DNA of 64,000 bases from contig NZ_LMJF01000001.1 of NCBI RefSeq assembly GCF_001429785.1, positions 1,409,878-1,473,877 on the forward strand. The letters are read 5' to 3'. Below are positions 23,865 to 32,819 of this stretch, one piece after another. Both the position numbers and the translations under genes were made by a program. The stretch's first letter is position 1. Each line of letters opens with the position of its first letter. A model generated the notes under the pieces. The model saw only the letters and a list, made by a program, of their open reading frames with translations, did no database searches and had not been told where the DNA came from. The DNA comes from Lysobacter sp. Root916. GTDB lineage: Bacteria > Pseudomonadota > Gammaproteobacteria > Xanthomonadales > Xanthomonadaceae.

Positions 23865-24586
23865 CCCCGAACCCGACCGTCCGCGCGCAGCGCCCCGGCA
23901 GCGCCGCCCTGCCCGGCCTGATCGGCGCCGCGCGCGCCCTGCTCGCGCGCGATCTGCGCCTGCTTTGGCGCCGCCGCGGCGATGCCCTGCAGCCGGCCCT
24001 GTTCGCCTTGCTGGTGGTGGTGCTGTTCGCGCTCGCCCTGGGCGGCGAGGCCCAGTCCTTATCCAAGGTCGCCGGCGCGGTGCTGTGGTTGTCGGTGCTG
24101 CTGGCCGGCCTGCTCGCCCTGGACACCCTGTTCCGCGGCGATGCCGAGGACGGCTCGCTGGAGCAGTGGATGCTGGCGCCGGTGCCGCTGGGCTGGCTGG
24201 TCGCGGTGCGCACCTTCATGCACTGGGCCACCACCGCCCTGCCGCTGCTGATCGCCACGCCGTTCCTGGCCGAGCTGCTGCACCTGCCGCGCGCGCAGCT
24301 GCCGGTGCTGCTGGCCTCGCTGGCGCTGGGCACGCCGTTGCTGAGTCTGCTCGGCGCCGTGGTCGCCGCGCTGACGGTCGGCATGCGGCGCTCTGGTATC
24401 CTGGTGGCCTTGTTGGCGCTGCCGCTGTACGTGCCCGTGCTGGTGTTCGGCGCCGGCAGCGTGGCCGCCTCGGCCCAGGGGCTGGACGCCACCGGCGGGC
24501 TGCTGATGCTCGGCGCCGGCTTGGTGGTGGCGCTGGTGCTGGCACCGCTGGCCGCCGCTGCCGCGATCCGGATCGCCCTGAACTGA
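23861..24586 (+). CDS. ccmB: CcmB, heme exporter membrane subunit
   Basis: A 241-residue integral membrane protein with six hydrophobic segments. The family motifs are [22 protein letters not shown] and [12 protein letters not shown]. The start at 23861 overlaps the ccmA stop by 4 bases. The same frame is open far upstream, but that stretch runs antisense-like through ccmA and is not coding. It forms the permease of the CcmAB transporter. Confidence 0.94.
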   Translation: MTPNPTVRAQRPGSAALPGLIGAARALLARDLRLLWRRRGDALQPALFALLVVVLFALALGGEAQSLSKVAGAVLWLSVLLAGLLALDTLFRGDAEDGSLEQWMLAPVPLGWLVAVRTFMHWATTALPLLIATPFLAELLHLPRAQLPVLLASLALGTPLLSLLGAVVAALTVGMRRSGILVALLALPLYVPVLVFGAGSVAASAQGLDATGGLLMLGAGLVVALVLAPLAAAAAIRIALN

Positions 24587-24704
24587 CCGCTCGCCCGCGG
24601 CCGGTCCGGACCCCGAACCCGGCCGCGACGAACCGATCACCGCCCGCGCGGTCCAACCGCCGCGCCCCCAACACGCCCGTCGCCGGGACGGACCGAAACG
24701 CTGC

Positions 24705-25472
24705 ATGAATCCACTCGTCCGCTGGTTCCACCAACTCGGTTCGCCGCCCACCTTCGACCGCTTCGCCGCGCGTTGGGCGCCGTGGGCTTACCTGTCCGGC
24801 CTGCTGGTCATGGCCTGGGGCCTGTACGGCGCCTTGTTCGTGGTGCCGGCCGATTACCAACAGGGCGACAGCTTCCGCATCCTCTATATCCACGTGCCCA
24901 GCGCCTGGATGAGCATGGCGGTGTTCGCGCTGATGGCCATCTACGCCGCGATCGCGCTGATCTGGCGGATCAAGCTGTGCGAGATCCTGGCCATGGCCTG
25001 CGCGCCGATCGGCGCCGGCTTCACCCTGATCACCCTGGCCACCGGTTCGATCTGGGGCAAGCCGATGTGGGGCACCTGGTGGGACTGGGACCCGCGCCTG
25101 ACCAGCGAGCTGATCCTGCTGTTCCTCTACCTGGGCGTGATCGGCCTGTACAACGCCATCGACGACCGCCGCGCCGCCGCGCGCGCGGCCGGCCTGCTGG
25201 CGATCGTGGGCGTGGTCCTGCTGCCGGTGATCCGCTATTCGGTGGAATGGTGGAACTCGCTGCACCAGGGCCAGACCATCCGCCTGCTGGGCGAGTCGAG
25301 CATGGACGCGAGCATGATCGCGCCGCTGATCTGGATGATCGTGGGCACCAAGCTGTGGTTCGTCGGCGCCCTGCTGGCGCGCGCGCGCGCCGACAACCTG
25401 CGCCGCGAATCGGGCAAGGCCTGGGTCGCGCAACTGGCCGGCGTATCGCGCGGCGAGGGCCCGCTGGCATGA
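24705..25472 (+). CDS. ccmC: CcmC, heme-handling membrane protein
   Basis: 255 residues and six membrane helices. It carries the tryptophan-rich heme-handling motif WGTWWDWDPRLTSELILLF (about residues 123-141) and flanking His residues (YIHVPSAWM and VEWWNSLHQGQ). It transfers heme to CcmE. It lies 118 bases after ccmB and overlaps ccmD by 4 bases. Confidence 0.95.
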   Translation: MNPLVRWFHQLGSPPTFDRFAARWAPWAYLSGLLVMAWGLYGALFVVPADYQQGDSFRILYIHVPSAWMSMAVFALMAIYAAIALIWRIKLCEILAMACAPIGAGFTLITLATGSIWGKPMWGTWWDWDPRLTSELILLFLYLGVIGLYNAIDDRRAAARAAGLLAIVGVVLLPVIRYSVEWWNSLHQGQTIRLLGESSMDASMIAPLIWMIVGTKLWFVGALLARARADNLRRESGKAWVAQLAGVSRGEGPLA

Positions 25473-25642
25473 ATTACCTCAACTACGTCATCGCCGCCTA
25501 CGCGGTGTTCGCCCTCGTGCTGATCTGGGACTTCGTCGCCACCCGCCTGCAGATCCGCCGCGAGCTGCGCAATGCGCGCGCACGCGCGGCGCGCCAGGCC
25601 AGCCAGACCGCACGCAGCCAAACGAGTGAATTGAGCCGATGA
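25469..25642 (+). CDS. ccmD: CcmD, small heme exporter subunit
   Basis: 57 residues: one transmembrane helix ([22 protein letters not shown]) followed by a positively charged cytosolic tail ([14 protein letters not shown]), the standard CcmD design. It stabilises holo-CcmE in the CcmABC complex. The start overlaps the ccmC stop, and its stop overlaps the ccmE start (ATGA). Confidence 0.92.
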   Translation: MNYLNYVIAAYAVFALVLIWDFVATRLQIRRELRNARARAARQASQTARSQTSELSR

Positions 25643-26106
25643 ATCCGACCCGTCGCCGTCGTCTGTTGTGGGTACTGGCGCTGGTCGCCGCGTCCGCCAT
25701 CGCCGTGACCCTGGTGGCGATGGCGCTGCAGCGCAACGTCGCCTATCTGTACACGCCCAGCGAAGTGCTGCGCGGCGAGGCCGGCGATCATGCCCGCTTC
25801 CGCCTCGGCGGCATGGTCGCGGCCAACTCCTTCAAGCGCGCGACCGGCTCGCTGGAGGCGCATTTCCGCGTCACCGACGGCGACGCCGAAATGCCCGTGG
25901 TCTATACCGGCATCCTGCCCGACCTGTTCCGCGAGAAGCAGGCCGTGGTCGCGACCGGACGCATGCAGGACGGCCGCTTCGTGGCCGAGGAAATCCTGGC
26001 CAAGCACGACGAAACCTATATGCCCAAGGAAGTCGCCGACAAGATGGGCATGGCGCACAAGAAGCACGACGTCGCCGCGCCGGGCGGCACGGAGCCGATG
26101 CGTTGA
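25639..26106 (+). CDS. ccmE: CcmE, periplasmic heme chaperone
   Basis: 155 residues with an N-terminal membrane anchor (about 9-30) and the OB-fold domain. Heme-binding His123 and Tyr127 are visible in AKHDETYMP. The preceding strand has [10 protein letters not shown] and [21 protein letters not shown], all characteristic. It accepts heme from CcmC and delivers it to CcmF/H. Confidence 0.96.
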   Translation: MNPTRRRRLLWVLALVAASAIAVTLVAMALQRNVAYLYTPSEVLRGEAGDHARFRLGGMVAANSFKRATGSLEAHFRVTDGDAEMPVVYTGILPDLFREKQAVVATGRMQDGRFVAEEILAKHDETYMPKEVADKMGMAHKKHDVAAPGGTEPMR

Positions 26107-26241
26107 TGCGGACCGGCATCGCTGCGCGCCGCGCTATCGCCAGCACGTCGTCCGCGCGCAAGTCCGTCGCAGGCGCTGCCGCGCATGCACTCCAGCGCCT
26201 GGCTCGCTTGAACGCCAGCCCACGCTTTTCGGAACCCAGAC

Positions 26242-28287
26242 ATGCTGCCTGAACTCGGCCAGATCGCCCTGATCCTGGCGCTGCTGATCGCCATTCTGCA
26301 GGCGCTGCTGCCGTTGCTGGGCGCGCACCGCGGCATCGGCCCTTGGATGGCGCTCGCGCGCCCGGCCGCGTATGCGCAACTGGCGCTGGTCGCCGGCGCG
26401 TTCGCGATCCTCACCCACGCCTTCGTGGTCCAGGACTTCTCGCTACGCTACGTGGCCGAGAACAGCAATTCGCTGCTGCCGATGGGTTATCGCTACTCGG
26501 CGGTATGGGGCGCCCACGAGGGTTCGCTGCTGCTATGGGCGCTGGTGCTGGCGCTGTGGACCGGCGCGGTCGCGCGCTACTCGCGCGCGCTGCCGCAGCC
26601 GGTGATCGCGCGCGTGCTCGGAGTGATGGGCATCGTCAGCGTCGGCTTCCTGTCGTTCCTGATCTTCACCAGCAATCCGTTCGCGCGCCTGCTGCCGGCG
26701 GTGGTCGAAGGCCGCGATCTCAATCCGCTGCTGCAGGACCCGGGCCTGATCATCCATCCGCCGATGCTCTACATCGGTTATGTCGGCTTCGCGGTGCCGT
26801 TCGCGTTCGCGATCGCGGCATTGCTGGATGGCAAGATCGATGCGCGCTGGCTGCGTTGGACGCGCCCCTGGACCAACATCGCCTGGGCCTTCCTCACCCT
26901 CGGCATCGCCCTGGGCTCGTGGTGGGCGTATTACGAACTGGGCTGGGGCGGCTGGTGGTTCTGGGATCCGGTCGAGAACGCCAGCTTCATGCCCTGGCTG
27001 GCCGGCGCCGCGCTGCTGCATTCGCAGGCGGTGACCGAGAAGCGCGGCAGCTTCCGCGGCTGGACCCTGCTGCTGGCGATCGCCACCTTCTCGCTGTCGC
27101 TGCTGGGCACCTTCCTGGTCCGCTCCGGCGTGCTCACCAGCGTGCACGCCTTCGCCGCCGATCCTTCGCGCGGCCTGTTCGTACTGATCTTTCTCGGCAT
27201 CGTGATCGGCGGTTCGCTGCTGCTCTACGCGCTGCGCGCGCCCTCCGACGAGCCGGGCCAGCCCGATTCCGGAAAACCCTTCCAGGCCAGCTCGCGCGAG
27301 ACCCTGCTGCTGGCCAACAACCTGCTGCTGACCACCGCCTGCGCGATGGTCCTGCTGGGCACCCTGTACCCGCTGCTGGCCGACGCGCTGGAGCTGGGCA
27401 AGCTGTCGGTGGGCCCGCCCTACTTCGCGCTGATGTTCGTGCTGCTGATGACGCCGCTGGTGTTGCTGCTGCCGTTCGGCCCGCTGTTCCGCTGGCAGCG
27501 CGAGCAGCTCTCGCGCCCGGCCGCGATGCTGCTGCCCTGGGCCGGTCTGGCCATCGGTGCGGCGATCGGCGCCTACTTCATGGCCCCGCAGGGCGCGTGG
27601 AAAGTCGCCGCCGGCATCGGCGGCGCGGTCTGGGTGGCGGCCGGTACGCTGCGTTTCGTGTGGACGCGCCTGCGCGGCGACGGCACCCGTTACACCGCCG
27701 AGATGCTGGGCATGACCCTGGCCCACGCCGGCGTCGCGGTGTTCCTGATCGGCGCCCTGCTGACCGAAGGTTTGAGCCAACAACGCGAGCTCGCGCTGTC
27801 GCCAGGCCAGACCGTCGAGGTCGGCCGCTACGCCTTCCGTTTCGACGGCGTCGCCCATCGCCAGGGCCCGAACTTCGAAGCCGACCGCGGCACCGTGACC
27901 GTGTTCGAGAACGACCGCCTGCTGCAGGTGATGCATCCGGAAAAGCGCGCCTACGCCAGCGGCGGCCAGGTCATGACCGAGGCCGCGATCGATCCCGGCC
28001 TGAGTCGCGATCTCTACGTCGCTCTCGGCGAACCGCTGGGCGACGGCGCCTGGGCCATGCGCGTGCATATCAAGCCCTTCGTGCGCTGGATCTGGGCCGG
28101 CGCGCTGCTGATGATGTTGGGCGGCTTCGTGGCCGCGGCCGACCGCCGCTTCCGCCCCAAGCTCGCCGTCGAGTCCGAACCCGCGCGCGACGCGACGCCG
28201 CCGCGAGACCCGATCCTCGCCCATAACCGCAGCGCGCTCGCCGACGGCGCGCGCGACGATGCCGCCCTGGGAGGCGACCGAGCATGA
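26242..28287 (+). CDS. ccmF: CcmF, cytochrome c heme lyase subunit
   Basis: A 681-residue polytopic membrane protein with about 15 helices. The heme-handling motif WGGWWFWDPVENASFMPWL lies near residues 234-252, with the conserved HEGSLLLW upstream. Length and motifs match CcmF. It ligates heme to apocytochrome c with CcmH/CcmI. It is 135 bases downstream of ccmE, and its stop overlaps the ccmG start (ATGA). Confidence 0.96.
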   Translation: MLPELGQIALILALLIAILQALLPLLGAHRGIGPWMALARPAAYAQLALVAGAFAILTHAFVVQDFSLRYVAENSNSLLPMGYRYSAVWGAHEGSLLLWALVLALWTGAVARYSRALPQPVIARVLGVMGIVSVGFLSFLIFTSNPFARLLPAVVEGRDLNPLLQDPGLIIHPPMLYIGYVGFAVPFAFAIAALLDGKIDARWLRWTRPWTNIAWAFLTLGIALGSWWAYYELGWGGWWFWDPVENASFMPWLAGAALLHSQAVTEKRGSFRGWTLLLAIATFSLSLLGTFLVRSGVLTSVHAFAADPSRGLFVLIFLGIVIGGSLLLYALRAPSDEPGQPDSGKPFQASSRETLLLANNLLLTTACAMVLLGTLYPLLADALELGKLSVGPPYFALMFVLLMTPLVLLLPFGPLFRWQREQLSRPAAMLLPWAGLAIGAAIGAYFMAPQGAWKVAAGIGGAVWVAAGTLRFVWTRLRGDGTRYTAEMLGMTLAHAGVAVFLIGALLTEGLSQQRELALSPGQTVEVGRYAFRFDGVAHRQGPNFEADRGTVTVFENDRLLQVMHPEKRAYASGGQVMTEAAIDPGLSRDLYVALGEPLGDGAWAMRVHIKPFVRWIWAGALLMMLGGFVAAADRRFRPKLAVESEPARDATPPRDPILAHNRSALADGARDDAALGGDRA

Positions 28288-28829
28288 ACAAGAGTCGCTG
28301 GTTGCCCCTGGCCGTGTTCGCCGCGCTCGCCGTGCTGCTCGCCGCCGGCGTGTGGCTGAGCCGCAATCCCAATCGCGAAGCCCTGCCATCGCCGCTGATC
28401 GGCAAGCCCGCGCCCGCGTTCTCGCTGCCGGTGCTGCACGAGGCCGGGCGATTGATGAGTTCCGAGCAGCTGCGCGGTTCGCCCTATCTGCTTAACGTCT
28501 GGGGCAGCTGGTGCCCGGCCTGCCGCGACGAGCATCCGGTGCTGACCCGCTTCGCCGAAACCAAGCGCGTGCGCGTGATCGGTTTCAACTGGAAGGACGA
28601 GCACGCCGACGCGATGCGTTGGCTGGAGCAGTACGGCAATCCCTATTGGATGGTGCTGGCCGACTACGACGGCAAGGTCGCGATCGACTGGGGCATCTAC
28701 GGCGCGCCGGAGACCTTCCTGGTCGACGCCAAGGGCGTGGTGCGTTGGAAGCACGTCGGTCCGATGAGCGAAGCCACCATCCGCGACGAGCTGCTGCCGG
28801 CGCTGACGGAAGTCGAGAAGACGCGATGA
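28284..28829 (+). CDS. ccmG: CcmG/DsbE thiol:disulfide oxidoreductase
   Basis: A 181-residue membrane-anchored thioredoxin-like protein. The N-terminal anchor is at residues 7-25, the active site WCPAC at 76-80 (Cys77, Cys80) and the cis-proline in GAPETFLVD near 155. It keeps apocytochrome CXXCH cysteines reduced. The stop codon overlaps the ccmH ATG, just before a MITE-like insertion. Confidence 0.95.
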   Translation: MNKSRWLPLAVFAALAVLLAAGVWLSRNPNREALPSPLIGKPAPAFSLPVLHEAGRLMSSEQLRGSPYLLNVWGSWCPACRDEHPVLTRFAETKRVRVIGFNWKDEHADAMRWLEQYGNPYWMVLADYDGKVAIDWGIYGAPETFLVDAKGVVRWKHVGPMSEATIRDELLPALTEVEKTR

Positions 28830-29485
28830 GGAGCAAATCCCCCCTGCCCCCCTTTTTCAAAAGGGGGAACAGCCGACGCCCTGCTCCCCGGCTCGCAGCC
28901 GCCGCTGGTCTTCCCCTTTTGAAAAAGGGCGAAGGCGCGCGTTTACGAACCGCAGGTTCGTGCGCGACTGAACGCCAGCGGGCGGTGCCCGCTGGCCGGA
29001 TGGGCCGAGGGGGATTTGCTGTTGCCTTGCGCAGCCTGCTGGTCGGCGCCGCGCTGACGCTGGCCATCGCCACCCCGCTCGCCGCCCAGCCCGCCAACGA
29101 TCCGGTCCCGCTGCAATTCAACGATGCCGCCGAGGAAGCCCGCTTCCATGCCCTGGCCGCCGAGCTGCGTTGCGTGATGTGCCAGAACCAGTCGCTGGCC
29201 GAATCCAACGCCCAGATCGCCCACGACCTGCGCCGCGAAGTGCTGGCGCTGATGCGCCAGGGCAAGGACGACCGCGCGATCAAGCAGTTCCTGGTCGCGC
29301 GCTACGGCGAGTTCGTGCTGTACCGCCCGCAGGTCGAATCCAAGACCTGGCTGCTGTGGTTCGGCCCGGCCCTGGTGCTGCTGGCCGGCGGCGCCGCGCT
29401 GGCGGTCATCGTGCGCGGCCGCGCGCGCGCCGCGTCGGCCGAGCGCCCGGGCGCCGACGACCAAGACGACAACGAGGAATGGTGA
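28826..29485 (+). CDS. ccmH: CcmH with in-frame repeat insertion in its N-terminus
   Basis: A periplasmic membrane-anchored reductase of apocytochrome c. The LRCVMCQNQ redox motif, the NAQIAHDLRREV helix and the C-terminal anchor (LLWFGPALVLLAGGAALAVIV) are intact. The native start appears to be ATG 28826, overlapping the ccmG stop. Directly after Met-Arg-Ser the frame runs through a 189-bp repeat (63 codons) before reaching the signal sequence LRSLLVGAALTLAIATPLAA. The product would be 219 residues instead of the usual 150-160. ATG 29000 (161 residues) or TTG 29027 are alternative starts just before the signal sequence, but neither has a good ribosome binding site. Confidence 0.88.
   Translation: MRSKSPLPPFFKRGNSRRPAPRLAAAAGLPLLKKGEGARLRTAGSCATERQRAVPAGRMGRGGFAVALRSLLVGAALTLAIATPLAAQPANDPVPLQFNDAAEEARFHALAAELRCVMCQNQSLAESNAQIAHDLRREVLALMRQGKDDRAIKQFLVARYGEFVLYRPQVESKTWLLWFGPALVLLAGGAALAVIVRGRARAASAERPGADDQDDNEEW
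28832..29020. mobile_element. 189-bp MITE-like element inside ccmH start
   Basis: Perfect 12-bp terminal inverted repeats AGCAAATCCCCC (28832-28843) and GGGGGATTTGCT (29009-29020). Subterminal hairpins are present at both ends (CCCCCTTTTT/AAAAGGGGG near 28848-28868 and CCCCTTTT/GAAAAAGGG near 28915-28930). It codes for no transposase, so movement would need help in trans. Its length is a multiple of three and its frame stays open. Half copies occur at 42998-43036 and 43143-43180. Confidence 0.75.
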
Positions 29486-30486
29486 TGACCGCGTTCGTAC
29501 TGGCCAGCGCCGCGCTGGTCCTGCTGGTGCTCGCCTATGTGCTGCGACCGCTGTGGCGGGCCAAACCGGTCGCCGCGGCCGGCGTGTTCGTCGGATTGGC
29601 CGCGATCACCGGTCTGACCTACGCCCTGATCGGCACCCCCGACGCGCTCAACCCGGCCCGCCGCGATCCGCCCGCGACCGCGCAGGATGCGATCGCCCAG
29701 CTCGAAGCGCAGTTGGAACGCGAACCCAATCGCATCGACGGCTGGCGCCTGCTCGCGCGCGCCTACGCCGAGGCCGGGCGCCTGGACAAGGCGCGCGCGG
29801 CGATCGCGCGCGCGCTCAAGCTGGCGCCCGAGGATCCCGATCTGCTGGTGGAAAGCGCGGAGATCAGCGCGCTGGCCACCGACGGCCGCAAGTTCGATCC
29901 GGCCGCGGTCGCCTCGCTGCGGCGCGCGCTGGATATCCAGCCCATGCACCAGCGCGCGCGCTGGTTCCTCGGCATCTCGCTGCGCCAATCCGACCAGCCG
30001 GCCGAGGCCGCACGCACCTGGGAGCCGCTGCTGGCCGTGGTCGATCCGCGCACCGCCGCCAGCCTGCGCGAGCAGATCGACGCCGCCCGCAAGGACGCCG
30101 GTCAGCCGCCGCTGCCCGCGCCGCCCGCCGCGGCTTCCGCCGGCGGACTTAAAATCCGCGTCGCTTTGGCGCCCGCGCTGGCCGCGAAGCTGCCCGCCGA
30201 CGCCAGCCTGTTCGTGCTCGCGCGCCAGCCCGACGGCCCGCCGATGCCCGTCGCGGTCGAAAAGCTGCGGGCCAAGGATTTCCCGGTCGAGGTGGTGCTG
30301 GACGACGGCGACAGCCCGATGCCGACGTTGAAGCTGTCGCAGTTGCAGCAAGTGGCCGTACTCGCGCGCGTATCCGCTTCCGGCCAGGCGATCGCCCAGA
30401 GCGGCGACCTCGCCTCCAAGCCGCAGACCGTGCGCACCGACAGCAAGAGCACGCTCGAGATCACCATCGACCAGGTCGTTCCATAA
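29485..30486 (+). CDS. ccmI: CcmI-like TPR apocytochrome c chaperone
   Basis: 333 residues: two N-terminal membrane helices (about 1-20 and 28-47), then TPR-type repeats (LLARAYAEAGRLDKARAAIARALKLAPEDPDLL, and a second set near 145-175), and a C-terminal beta-rich domain (about 222-333) as in CcmI/CycH. It presents apocytochrome c to CcmF/CcmH. ATG 29485, seven bases after GAGG and overlapping the ccmH TGA, was preferred over the in-frame ATG 29479 and GTG 29482. Last gene of the operon. Confidence 0.92.
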   Translation: MTAFVLASAALVLLVLAYVLRPLWRAKPVAAAGVFVGLAAITGLTYALIGTPDALNPARRDPPATAQDAIAQLEAQLEREPNRIDGWRLLARAYAEAGRLDKARAAIARALKLAPEDPDLLVESAEISALATDGRKFDPAAVASLRRALDIQPMHQRARWFLGISLRQSDQPAEAARTWEPLLAVVDPRTAASLREQIDAARKDAGQPPLPAPPAAASAGGLKIRVALAPALAAKLPADASLFVLARQPDGPPMPVAVEKLRAKDFPVEVVLDDGDSPMPTLKLSQLQQVAVLARVSASGQAIAQSGDLASKPQTVRTDSKSTLEITIDQVVP

Positions 30487-30499
30487 AGCCTGCCGCCAG

Positions 30500-30578
30500 C
30501 CCCTCTCCCGCGCGGGCGGGCGCGCCTGCGAACGCCCGGCGCGGGCCGTTTGGGCCGGGACAGGGATTGGGGTGAGGG
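30500..30578. repeat. intergenic CCCTCTCCC/GGGGTGAGGG repeat
   Basis: This starts with CCCCTCTCCCGCGCGGGC and ends with GATTGGGGTGAGGG, the layout of a dispersed intergenic repeat often seen in Xanthomonadaceae. An internal GCGGGC.../GCCCGGCGCGGGCC region can fold. It lies after ccmI and could end that transcript. The other bases of the 30487-30777 spacer hold no recognisable gene. Confidence 0.45.
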
Positions 30579-30777
30579 CCGGCGCAAGCGAAAGGCGCGA
30601 ACATCGCGCCGCCATCCCAAGCGACTCGCGCCCTCGCAGCGCGTGGTACGCGCTACGGCATGCCCCCATTCCCACCCGCGCCTTACCCCCGCCGCCCCAC
30701 CCAGGCAAAATGGTCCCCCTAGCGCCGGCGCCGCACGCAGCGCGCCGCGCCCGCAACCAGGAAGGCAGCAACCCGGC

Positions 30778-31911
30778 ATGACCGAATTCATTCCGCCCGG
30801 CACCCGCTATTTCGCCCTGCCCGACGGCTTCCCGATGAAGCGCGGCGGCCGCCTCGACGGCGCCCGCGTCGCCTACGAAACCTGGGGCGAACCCAACGCC
30901 GCGCGCGACAACGCGGTGCTGATCGTCACCGGCCTCTCGCCCGACGCCCACGCCGCGGCCAACGCCGACAACCCCGAACCGGGCTGGTGGGAGGCCATGC
31001 TAGGCCCCGGCAAGCCGATCGACAGCGAGCGCTGGTTCGTGATCTGCGTGAACTCGCTGGGCAGTTGCAAGGGCTCGACCGGCCCGGCCTCGATCAACCC
31101 GGCCACCCGCGAACCCTACCGCCTGGACTTCCCCGAGCTGTCGGTCGAGGACGGCGCCGACGCCGCCGCCGTGGTGGTACGCGGCTTGGGCATCGAGCGC
31201 CTGGCCTGCGTGATCGGCAACTCCATGGGCGGCATGACCGCGCTGGCGCTGCTGATCCGCCACCCCGGCATCGCCCGCAGCCACATCAACATCTCCGGCG
31301 CCGCGCGCGCGCTGCCGTTCTCGATCGCGATCCGCTCGCTGCAGCGCGAGGCGATCCGCCTGGATCCGCACTGGTACCAGGGCCGCTACGACGAACGCAG
31401 CTACCCCGAAGCCGGCATGCGCATGGCGCGCAAGCTGGGCGTGATCACCTACCGCTCGGCGCTGGAATGGGACGGCCGCTTCGGCCGCGTGCGCCTGGAC
31501 TCCGACCGCGCCGACGAAGAGCCCTTCGGCCTGGAGTTCGAGGTCGAAAGCTATCTCGAAGGCCACGCCCGCCGTTTCGTGCGTCGCTTCGACCCCAACT
31601 GCTATCTCTACCTCAGCCGCTCCATGGACTGGTTCGACCTGGGCGACTACGCGCGCGGCGCCGACGACGCCGGCCCGGCCGACACCCGCGCCGGCCTGGC
31701 CAAGATCCGCATCGAGCAGGCCCTGGCGATCGGCGTGCGCACCGACATCCTGTTCCCGCTGCAGCAGCAGGAGGAGATCGCCGACGGCCTGCGCGCCGGC
31801 GGCGCCGACGCGCGCTTCCTGCCGCTGGAATCGCCGCAGGGCCACGATGCCTTCCTGGTCGATATCGGCCGCTTCGGACCGGCGGTGGCGGGCTTTCTCG
31901 CCCAGTTGTGA
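30778..31911 (+). CDS. MetX-type O-acyltransferase (homoserine or serine)
   Basis: A 377-residue alpha/beta hydrolase-fold acyltransferase. The nucleophile Ser149 is in VIGNSMGGMTAL, the Asp in VRTDILFP and the His in SPQGHDAFLVD. Conserved oxyanion and substrate loops are NSLGSCKGSTGPASINP and YFALPDGFPMKRGG. It activates the hydroxyl of homoserine (methionine pathway) or serine (cysteine pathway). In Xanthomonadales, members annotated as MetX have been reported to be serine O-succinyltransferases, so the acyl donor and acceptor are left open. It has a good AGGAAGG and a start at ATG 30778. Confidence 0.88.
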   Translation: MTEFIPPGTRYFALPDGFPMKRGGRLDGARVAYETWGEPNAARDNAVLIVTGLSPDAHAAANADNPEPGWWEAMLGPGKPIDSERWFVICVNSLGSCKGSTGPASINPATREPYRLDFPELSVEDGADAAAVVVRGLGIERLACVIGNSMGGMTALALLIRHPGIARSHINISGAARALPFSIAIRSLQREAIRLDPHWYQGRYDERSYPEAGMRMARKLGVITYRSALEWDGRFGRVRLDSDRADEEPFGLEFEVESYLEGHARRFVRRFDPNCYLYLSRSMDWFDLGDYARGADDAGPADTRAGLAKIRIEQALAIGVRTDILFPLQQQEEIADGLRAGGADARFLPLESPQGHDAFLVDIGRFGPAVAGFLAQL

Positions 31912-31975
31912 CGCCCACCGGTCCGGGGCCGCGCCGTCACGTGCCGGCGTGCCCGCGACCCGCTAGAATGGTTAT

Positions 31976-32587
31976 ATGGACATAACCCGATGTCATCAGG
32001 CCGAGGTCCTTCCGGATCTCGACTTCCCCGGCCACGACAAGCTGGTCGCGGCCATCGACGACGCCGTCAACGCCGGCGACGAACATGCGGTCACCTCGGC
32101 GCTGCGCAATACGCTGTGCCGGATGATCCGCGACCGCGACGTGCAACTGCCCGATTGCGTGTTCGACGCCATCGACGACCACTACGCGCGCCGCGAGATC
32201 TACCGCAGCCCGCGCCTGGGTTACAGCGTGGTCGCCATGACCTGGGGCCCGGGCCAGGGCACGCCGGTGCACGACCACTGCGGCCTGTGGTGCGTGGAAG
32301 GCGTCTGGGACGGCGAACTGGAAATCACCCAGTTCGAACTGCTGGAGCGCAACGGCGACAACTTCCGCTTCCGCGCCGCCGGCGGTATGCACGCCGGCCC
32401 CGGCAGCGCCGGCAGCCTGATCCCGCCGCACGAGTACCACACAATCCGCAACGCCAGCGGCGACAACGTCGCCGTCTCGCTGCACATCTACAAGGCGCCG
32501 ATGGAAGCCTGCTCGATGTTCGTGCCGCACGAAGGCGAATGGTTTACACGCGTCGACAAGACCCTCAAGACCGACGAAGCGGCCTGA
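31976..32587 (+). CDS. cysteine dioxygenase family protein
   Basis: 203 residues with the cupin motifs of type I cysteine dioxygenase: TPVHDHCGLWCVEGVWDG (iron ligands His99 and His101) and IPPHEYHTIRNASG (His155). The expected reaction is cysteine plus O2 to cysteine sulfinate. Bacterial relatives can act on 3-mercaptopropionate, so substrate is uncertain. It lies 64 bases after the MetX-type gene, linking sulfur amino acid synthesis and breakdown. Confidence 0.85.
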   Translation: MDITRCHQAEVLPDLDFPGHDKLVAAIDDAVNAGDEHAVTSALRNTLCRMIRDRDVQLPDCVFDAIDDHYARREIYRSPRLGYSVVAMTWGPGQGTPVHDHCGLWCVEGVWDGELEITQFELLERNGDNFRFRAAGGMHAGPGSAGSLIPPHEYHTIRNASGDNVAVSLHIYKAPMEACSMFVPHEGEWFTRVDKTLKTDEAA

Positions 32588-32610
32588 TCGGCCGCACCGT
32601 AGCGCATGCC

Positions 32611-32687
32611 TCCTGTGGGAGCGACGTGAGTCGCGATTGAACCCCACACCACGCGCTGGCCCCATCGCAGCGACGTCGTTCCCACAC
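32611..32687. repeat. REP-like inverted pair
   Basis: The consensus CTGTGGGAGCGACGTGAGTCGCGA (32613-32636) is a GCGAC/GTCGC hairpin. An inverted partial copy (CGACGTCGTTCCCACAC) lies at 32671-32687. This is the same family as the copies near 40.8, 49.1 and 53.3 kb. Confidence 0.65.
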
Positions 32688-32819
32688 GGACCACGTCGCT
32701 AGCTCATCGCACGCATTGATCGTTCCGAGGCCGACCTGCGGATTCGCGCGCGGCTACCCGTGCCGCAGGGCGGGCCCACACCTACAATCCCCTCTCCCGC
32801 CACAACAGCCGAGCGCCCC

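Noticed and set aside
26533-28389. 618-codon minus-strand open frame over ccmF
   Set aside because: Repetitive Arg/Gly/Gln/His composition typical of antisense frames in high-GC DNA; ccmF is clear on the plus strand.
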